Assembly (NCBI RefSeq): GCF_013389365.1
Contig: NZ_JACADJ010000040.1
Coordinates: forward strand, 1 to 36,895
Direction: 5' to 3'
DNA from: Desulfobacter latus
GTDB taxonomy: Bacteria > Desulfobacterota > Desulfobacteria > Desulfobacterales > Desulfobacteraceae
Length of the DNA stretch: 36,895 bases
Position 1 is the stretch's first letter; each line of letters begins with the position of its first letter. The position numbers and the translations under genes were made by a program. The notes under the pieces were generated by a model. It had not been told where the DNA came from. It searched no databases and saw nothing but the letters and a program-made list of their open reading frames with translations. Below are positions 32,255-36,895 of this stretch, in pieces.

Positions 32255-35200
32255 ATGCCGACCGACTATGACAAAATACGAAAGGATAATATCCGTGAAT
32301 ATGGTGAAGGAACACGCCATCTGTCCTTTCTAGGACGACTATACACAGATCGAACGCATTTTGTTTTCGAACTCCTTCAAAATGCGGAGGATGCAGGCGC
32401 TAACCGGATACGCTTCCACCTTTTTGACAATAGGCTGGAGGTTACCCATGATGGCCGTCGTTTTAATGAACGGGATGTCAGAGGGGTATGTGGTGTCGGA
32501 GAAGGAACAAAAAACGAAGATCTGACTCAGATTGGGAAATTCGGGATCGGCTTCAAGTCGGTCTACGCCTACACGGCAACTCCGGAAATCTACTCTGGTA
32601 GTGAAGATTTTAAGATAGAGAACTACGTGCGTCCTTACCCGGTGCCATCCAAACCAGCAGGTAACTCCTGGACCACGCTTTTTGTCTTTCCCTTTAACAC
32701 TAAAAAGATATCGCCAGAAACTGCATGCAATGAAATCAGCGCACGCCTCTGCAACCTGACCGCCAGAACGCTGTTGTTCCTTCGAAAAATTAACGAAATC
32801 GAGTACAAGCTGCCAAGCTCAACCGGCGGGGTGTATCTACGCGAGGAAATTGCCCGAGGACCCGGTAGACAAGTCAGTGTCATCGGTCAAAATAACGACA
32901 AGGACGAGGAGGAAAACTGGCTTATTTTTGAACGTCCGGTAAAAGCGCCAGAAACTTTGGAAACCGTACGTGTAGAGGCCAGCTTTCGGATAGAGTCTGA
33001 AGACATGGCCGGAATGAACTTCGAACGTATAGTCAAGGTTAAAGAATCTCCCTTGGTCGTTTATTTCCCTACAGATAAGGCCACAAGATTCGGATTCCTT
33101 ATACAAGGGCCATACAGGACAACCCCCTCTCGTGACAATATTCCGATAGATGACAAATGGAATGAGACTCTGGTAAAAGAAACTGCAGAACTTCTCAGAG
33201 ATATTTTGTCCATAATAAAGGATCTCGGCTTGCTTTCAGTCTCTTTTCTTGATGCGCTTCCGATTAGAACCGAGGATTTCCCGAAGGACAGCATGTTTTA
33301 TCCCATTGTCGAGTCGATTCGGAACGCGTTAATCAAAGAAGAACTTCTTCCAGCCGATGACGGTTCGTTCGTATCTGCAGAGAACGCCAAACTGGCTCGT
33401 GGTGCTGATCTAAGAAAATTATTGAGAAAGGCACAGCTCAAGAAGCTGTTTCAGTCCCCAGCCACAATGAAATGGCTTGCAGGGGAAATAACACAGGACA
33501 AAACGCCTGACCTCCGCTCCTACTTGATTAAGCAACTTGATGTGGAGGAAATAAGTCCGGACGGTTTAGCCAGAAAATTCGACCATTCCTTTTTGTCTGA
33601 TCAGCCAGATGATTGGTTTATCGAGTTCTACAGATATTTATCCGATAAGGAAGCGCTTTGGAGAAAACCTCGTTGGAAACGTGATCCCGGCGGTATTCTA
33701 CGTTCTGAACCCATTCTTCGCCTGGACAATGGTAATCAGGAAGCCCCTTTCAAACCGGAAGGAACAATTCCCAACGCCTTTTTACCCCCCTCAGAGGAAA
33801 CGGATTTTCCAATTGTGAAACGATCCATCGCCGCCGATGAACAAGCTTACGCATTCCTTAAAAGGCTGGGGCTCTCGGAACCCGATGTTTTTGACCATAT
33901 CGTAGAAAGAGTGCTGCCCAAGTACATTGAAATAGGTGGAGACTCGATTTCTGCGGCTGAACATCAGGCGGATATAGAAAAAATTGTTCGCGCAATGAGT
34001 TCAACTTCCGAAGCCGGAAAAAGAAAAGTCATCCAGGCAGCAAGGAGAACACCTTTTTTGAAGGCGACCAATCCATCAGGAGACACATTATTCAAAAAAC
34101 CCGTTGATATCTATCGCAACACGTCAGAGCTGCTGCGGTATTTTTCTGGTACCCAGGAAGTCTGGTTCCTGAATGATGAAGACAGGGATGTATGGCATGA
34201 TCTTGGTGTTTCCAGTCTACCACGAAAAGTGCAGACATCTGAAGGCTTGCCTGATGAAGAAAAGGAATATTCAACTCAAACAGAGACTATAGAAAACTAC
34301 GATTTGGACGGGTTGGAGGAATTTTTAAAAACCATTCAAGAAATTTCGAATTTCGAAGAACAAAAAAAATCAGCATCCGTGTTATGGAATTTTTTGCGAG
34401 ACTATTTGGAGATGGATGCACGCTTTTTCAAAGCAAAATATCAATGGTTTTATTATACCTCGCATAGCAAATACTTCAGTTCTATGATTTTTATAAGGCT
34501 GAAAAACGCAAAATGGATTCCAACAAAAGAGGGCTCGCTTAAAATCCCGGCCGAGATAACTCTAGACCAACTTCCGGAAGAGTTTCTTGGTGCGACTGAG
34601 CTTATGGAGAACCTTGGATTTGCTAAGGAAATTGAGCAAAGTAAGGAAGAGCGCAAGCGTGAACTTGCGATAGAATTCAATGTTAGTATTGAAGATATCG
34701 AACTTCTGAAAAATCATCCTGACGAATTCAAGCAGTTCAAAGCCGACTTGGCTACCCGCAACAAAAAACGCCCAATATTTCCAAGCAGGCAGGTGCCTAA
34801 TCCGGAACGGCGTCAAGAGCGTCTTGCTGAGCAACGGTCAGACGCACCCGACAAGGAGTACGAAAAACGGAAAAACAGCGTCCGCATAACTAACAGTGCC
34901 ATTGATCCAGCTACGTGGCTTCGAAACACGTACACAAATGAAAACGATCAGATGGTTTGCCAGATATGCAAAAATGAGATGCCCTTTCGAAAACCTGACG
35001 GAAAACACTACTTCGAAAAAAAAGAAGTACTCTCTCGTAAGCATCTACCAAAAGAACATGAAACTCAATATCTGGCTCTTTGTCCTCTGTGTTCCGCCAA
35101 ATACGATGTATTTATTAAAACCAATGATGGATTAATGGTCAAGTTAAAAGACACAATTGTCAGTACTGAAAAATATGAGATCCCAATTTCATTTGGTGAC

Positions 35201-35272
35201 GAGAAAACCAGTATCCGTTTCAGAGAGGATCATTTAGAAGATCTTAAAACTATTTTGAAAGAAATGGGATAG
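32255..35272 (+). CDS. Sacsin-like GHKL ATPase with C-terminal zinc module
   Basis: A 1005-residue protein. The N-terminal ~250 residues are a Hsp90/sacsin-type GHKL ATPase domain: N box FELLQNAEDAGAN (38-50), HDGRRF (65-70) and glycine box IGKFGIGFKSVY (93-104). A long middle region (about 260-860) has no motif I recognise. At the C-terminus CQIC (902-905) and CPLC (943-946) with YFEKKEVL between them form a treble-clef zinc site like that of HNH nucleases, but the catalytic histidine pair is replaced by Lys-Lys-Glu, so it is probably a binding module. The ATG at 32255 lies 26 bases after the coiled-coil gene; AAAGGTGTTAAG supplies a ribosome binding site. A terminator follows. ATP-driven clamp or chaperone action with the helicase is inference. 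Confidence 0.88.
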   Translation: MPTDYDKIRKDNIREYGEGTRHLSFLGRLYTDRTHFVFELLQNAEDAGANRIRFHLFDNRLEVTHDGRRFNERDVRGVCGVGEGTKNEDLTQIGKFGIGFKSVYAYTATPEIYSGSEDFKIENYVRPYPVPSKPAGNSWTTLFVFPFNTKKISPETACNEISARLCNLTARTLLFLRKINEIEYKLPSSTGGVYLREEIARGPGRQVSVIGQNNDKDEEENWLIFERPVKAPETLETVRVEASFRIESEDMAGMNFERIVKVKESPLVVYFPTDKATRFGFLIQGPYRTTPSRDNIPIDDKWNETLVKETAELLRDILSIIKDLGLLSVSFLDALPIRTEDFPKDSMFYPIVESIRNALIKEELLPADDGSFVSAENAKLARGADLRKLLRKAQLKKLFQSPATMKWLAGEITQDKTPDLRSYLIKQLDVEEISPDGLARKFDHSFLSDQPDDWFIEFYRYLSDKEALWRKPRWKRDPGGILRSEPILRLDNGNQEAPFKPEGTIPNAFLPPSEETDFPIVKRSIAADEQAYAFLKRLGLSEPDVFDHIVERVLPKYIEIGGDSISAAEHQADIEKIVRAMSSTSEAGKRKVIQAARRTPFLKATNPSGDTLFKKPVDIYRNTSELLRYFSGTQEVWFLNDEDRDVWHDLGVSSLPRKVQTSEGLPDEEKEYSTQTETIENYDLDGLEEFLKTIQEISNFEEQKKSASVLWNFLRDYLEMDARFFKAKYQWFYYTSHSKYFSSMIFIRLKNAKWIPTKEGSLKIPAEITLDQLPEEFLGATELMENLGFAKEIEQSKEERKRELAIEFNVSIEDIELLKNHPDEFKQFKADLATRNKKRPIFPSRQVPNPERRQERLAEQRSDAPDKEYEKRKNSVRITNSAIDPATWLRNTYTNENDQMVCQICKNEMPFRKPDGKHYFEKKEVLSRKHLPKEHETQYLALCPLCSAKYDVFIKTNDGLMVKLKDTIVSTEKYEIPISFGDEKTSIRFREDHLEDLKTILKEMG

Positions 35273-35360
35273 CAACTGGCTGACCATTCCACTACTCCCA
35301 TTGTCAGTTGGTTATTGCAGAGCCATTCTGTTGGCTATGTCTTCTTTTAAATAACTTTCA

Positions 35361-35425
35361 GTTACTTGTCCGCTTGGTCTGGGTCCGCCTATGGGTGGAC
35401 TTCTAAGTAACTAAGATTTTTTTTT
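35361..35425 (+). terminator. Rho-independent terminator closing the three-gene operon
   Basis: GTTACTT (35361-35367) pairs with AAGTAAC (35405-35411); an inner stem GTCCGCC/GGTGGAC lies between; a run of nine T residues follows at 35417-35425. It is about 90 bases beyond the GHKL gene. Confidence 0.8.
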
Positions 35426-35446
35426 CGTGATTTTAGTTAGTTGTAA

Positions 35447-35485
35447 AATTGAGTTCAGCCCCGGATGAATGGGGCGCTATCAATT
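35447..35485. repeat. Two-box hairpin upstream of the zinc-ribbon gene
   Basis: AATTGA (35447-35452) pairs with TCAATT (35480-35485) and GCCCC (35458-35462) with GGGGC (35471-35475), leaving an internal bulge between the stems. It resembles the hairpin at 27877 in layout but shows no GTTRRRY box. It may be a leftover mobile-element end or a transcript-stability hairpin. Confidence 0.4.
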
Positions 35486-35571
35486 GTTTATGTAGTGTGC
35501 TAACAGAATAAGACTATTTTAGTTGATAGAAACTTTTAAAAACCATCAAAATTGGGACGGAAAGTATTATA

Positions 35572-36147
35572 ATGGGAACTGATCGAGAATTGGAATATGA
35601 AGGGCCTTGTGAGTGTGGAGAGGGAAAGTATATAATAAAATTTTGTGAGCCCGATCATGGTTGGTCTAATAACTTCTGGTATGAATATACAATCCAATGC
35701 AAACGATGTGCAGAAAAATACGAGTTGGATCAAAGAGGAAACAAATTTTATCTGGTTGAAAAAAAAGAATTAGAGAGAAAGCAAAAACAATTAGAGAAAT
35801 GTCAAAAAAAGAGTCACGAATTAATGACGACTGAAAAAGTCAAAAAAATATTGGAAAAATTTATCACTCACCTTGATGCGTTACCTTCTATGGCTGCAAT
35901 CCATCGGCTGTTATCTTATGAGAAATTAGAATGTTGCTCTGTAGCTACCTTTCGTAAACGTTGGAATGGCGGAACGACGTGGGTAGAAAGAAATGTAAAT
36001 TATTTCCATTTGGTCGCAATAATGAAAATACTCGGCATTACTCATAACGATATTATTGAGGATATCAATGAAATAGAAGAACTTTCAAAAGTTGCGGCTC
36101 TCCCTCCTAAAACCATAGGCAAACCAGTATACGAAACAAGGTTATAG
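35572..36147 (+). CDS. Hypothetical protein with N-terminal zinc ribbon
   Basis: A 191-residue protein without a family I recognise. Its first 55 residues hold CECGEGKY and CKRCAEKY, four cysteines in two pairs that suit a zinc ribbon, followed by a charged coiled coil (LERKQKQLEKCQKK). The C-terminal half (about 85-170) is helical, with TEKVKKILEKFITHL, SVATFRKRWNGGTTWVERN and YFHLVAIMKILGITHNDI; it may be a DNA-binding or HTH-like fold, but I cannot show that. GGAAAG lies 8 bases before the ATG. It stands alone after the terminator of the defence-like operon and could be a regulator or an unrelated cargo gene. Confidence 0.65.
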   Translation: MGTDRELEYEGPCECGEGKYIIKFCEPDHGWSNNFWYEYTIQCKRCAEKYELDQRGNKFYLVEKKELERKQKQLEKCQKKSHELMTTEKVKKILEKFITHLDALPSMAAIHRLLSYEKLECCSVATFRKRWNGGTTWVERNVNYFHLVAIMKILGITHNDIIEDINEIEELSKVAALPPKTIGKPVYETRL

Positions 36148-36504
36148 ATACAATAACTATGAAAGCCGATTATAGGCTAACCTAACAGTATCAATAGTTC
36201 GGACATTTTTTATATGCCCCGCTGCAATAATTTCATATATTTAACAAAGCTTTGAAAAGCCAAGAATCAATTTAATTGGAGATTAAAGATCTTTCGTTAT
36301 TGGTGACCTGGATCAAAAATCTGGAAGAGCAAGTCAAGGGTCTGAGGTGCAGACTACCTACGTAACAATGTCCGCTTTTCAGACGAATGAACACCCCGGA
36401 CTTTCCCTGTTATTCTTCTCTGCCTGAGGGTAGGCGTTGCCGACTATAGATAAGGGCCCGGTCGATTCTATCCGGTATTCGGGATTGGTTCTAACATCGG
36501 CCGC
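36148..36504. other. Non-coding right flank, possible transposase scraps
   Basis: No credible gene. A plus frame near 36299-36364 reads LVTWIKNLEEQVKGL and then stops, which might be a transposase or coiled-coil remnant, but it is too short to assign. A small AGCC/GGCT hairpin lies near 36163-36177. Confidence 0.35.
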
Positions 36505-36565
36505 TGTAGGGGCAGGCCACCATGCCTGCCCTAACGAGGGCAACCACAGGGGGATTGCCCCTACA
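36505..36565. repeat. TGTAGGGGC...GCCCCTACA intergenic repeat
   Basis: The terminal boxes TGTAGGGGC (36505-36513) and GCCCCTACA (36557-36565) are perfect inverted repeats, and inside lies GGGCAGGC/GCCTGCCC (36511-36518, 36534-36541). This composite is a widespread bacterial intergenic repeat of MITE type. Nothing suggests that it codes for protein. Confidence 0.75.
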
Positions 36566-36596
36566 AAAAATGACCGACAATAGAATTAAGCCCCTG
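36550..36596. repeat. Dispersed 45-base repeat, copy 2
   Basis: GGGATT, CCCT, AAAAA, CCGACAATAGAAT and AAG occur in the same order and spacing as at 21302-21347. The left part overlaps the end of the TGTAGGGGC repeat. Confidence 0.5.
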
Positions 36597-36607
36597 ATCC
36601 GTTAAGT

Positions 36608-36802
36608 TTAGCGGTTACGCTTCTTTTTATTTTTTTTTCGTGATGCCTTATTAGCCCTTTTTCCTTTTTTTTTCTTTTTTTCTTTTGTTTTTTTCGATTG
36701 TGGGTTTTCAGAAATAAAATCCAAAGCTTTTTTTGTTGATGGTTTCTCGCTTGAATTTTCAATTATGCGTTCATAAAATGCGGCAAGGAAACCCCTGAGT
36801 CT
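36608..36802 (-). pseudogene. C-terminal fragment of an unidentified Lys-rich protein
   Basis: A minus-strand frame with no start codon opens inside the IS200/IS605-like hairpin (GFLAAFYERIIENSSEKPS), continues through STKKALDFISENPQS and ends in a long Lys/Arg tail (KKTKEKKKKKGKRANKASRK, then NR and TAA at 36610-36608). Protein-like composition up to the tail suggests that it is the real end of a gene whose front was removed or separated by the element to its right. Function unknown. Confidence 0.4.
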
Positions 36803-36825
36803 TTAGCTCAGGGGAGGAATTGCCG
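36781..36825. mobile_element. IS200/IS605-like end hairpin
   Basis: CCCCTGAG (36792-36799) pairs with CTCAGGGG (36807-36814) around the loop TCTTTAG, and CGGCAA (36781-36786) with TTGCCG (36820-36825) outside. ACCCCTGAGTCTTTAGCTCAGGGG is the style of IS200/IS605 right ends, where it overlaps the omega RNA scaffold. No tnpB precedes it, so it is a solitary end or remnant. Sequence to the right edge (36826-36895) shows nothing recognisable. Confidence 0.55.
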
Positions 36826-36895
36826 TCCTCCTTATAATTAAGATAGTAGCCCAGGCACCGGACCTTAGCACGTCGTATTGTAGGAATAGCCGTCA

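Noticed and set aside
36505-36825. Cluster of hairpins at the right end as a CRISPR array
   Set aside because: The hairpins differ in sequence and length and are not evenly spaced; they match known intergenic repeat and IS-end types.

Overview
The window reads as a chromosomal piece of a Gram-negative, anaerobic sulfate-reducing deltaproteobacterium of the Desulfobacterales type. This is inferred from gene content, not from a marker gene: a fused ATP sulfurylase/APS kinase, acetyl-CoA synthetase, ferredoxin-fused MinD ATPases with NifX-like proteins, a molybdopterin gene set, sigma-54 promoters and an NtrC-type activator. No rRNA or tRNA gene was found.

Layout. 1-500: mobile-element debris, namely the 5' end of an IS607-type recombinase leaving the window, a minus-strand terminator-like hairpin, and a 77-bp MITE with TTA target duplications. 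556-6081: NtrC-type response regulator, three palindromes plus a sigma-54 promoter, acs, then a bifunctional sat-cysC whose sulfurylase signature residues are altered. 6230-9627 (minus): an alanine dehydrogenase remnant, a YdjM-like membrane protein, a THUMP RNA methyltransferase, an FmdB zinc ribbon and two NifX-like proteins. 9675-10163: a nested inverted repeat and a non-autonomous IS200/IS605-like element. 10189-12367 (minus): two MinD/ferredoxin ATPases and a pseudo-receiver behind a clear sigma-54 promoter. 12688-13966 (minus): DAHP synthase preceded by promoter, Phe/Tyr-rich leader peptide and terminator, a complete-looking attenuator. 14175-16538: yhbY, an MBL-fold hydrolase and a divergent YchF. 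16607-18057 (minus): hypothetical, moaB, pyrR. 18354-21302: mobA, moaE, moaC, mltA. 21363-23243: HPt, receiver-PP2C phosphatase and RsbW-like kinase. 23370-26586: phoU, phoB-like and phoR-like genes.

From about 26600 to the right end the character changes: lower G+C, long spacers, hairpins and IS/repeat debris. This accessory island carries a DUF2971 gene followed by an attC-like hairpin, then a tight three-gene operon: a SNF2/RapA-type helicase with an N-terminal Swt1-like HEPN domain, a coiled-coil protein, and a sacsin-like GHKL ATPase with a C-terminal zinc module. A terminator closes it, and a zinc-ribbon orphan gene follows. I regard this operon as a candidate anti-mobile-element defence system; that function is inference.

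The other strong points are the aroF attenuator, the degenerate sulfurylase motifs, the two sigma-54 promoters with their probable regulators, and several small dispersed repeats.
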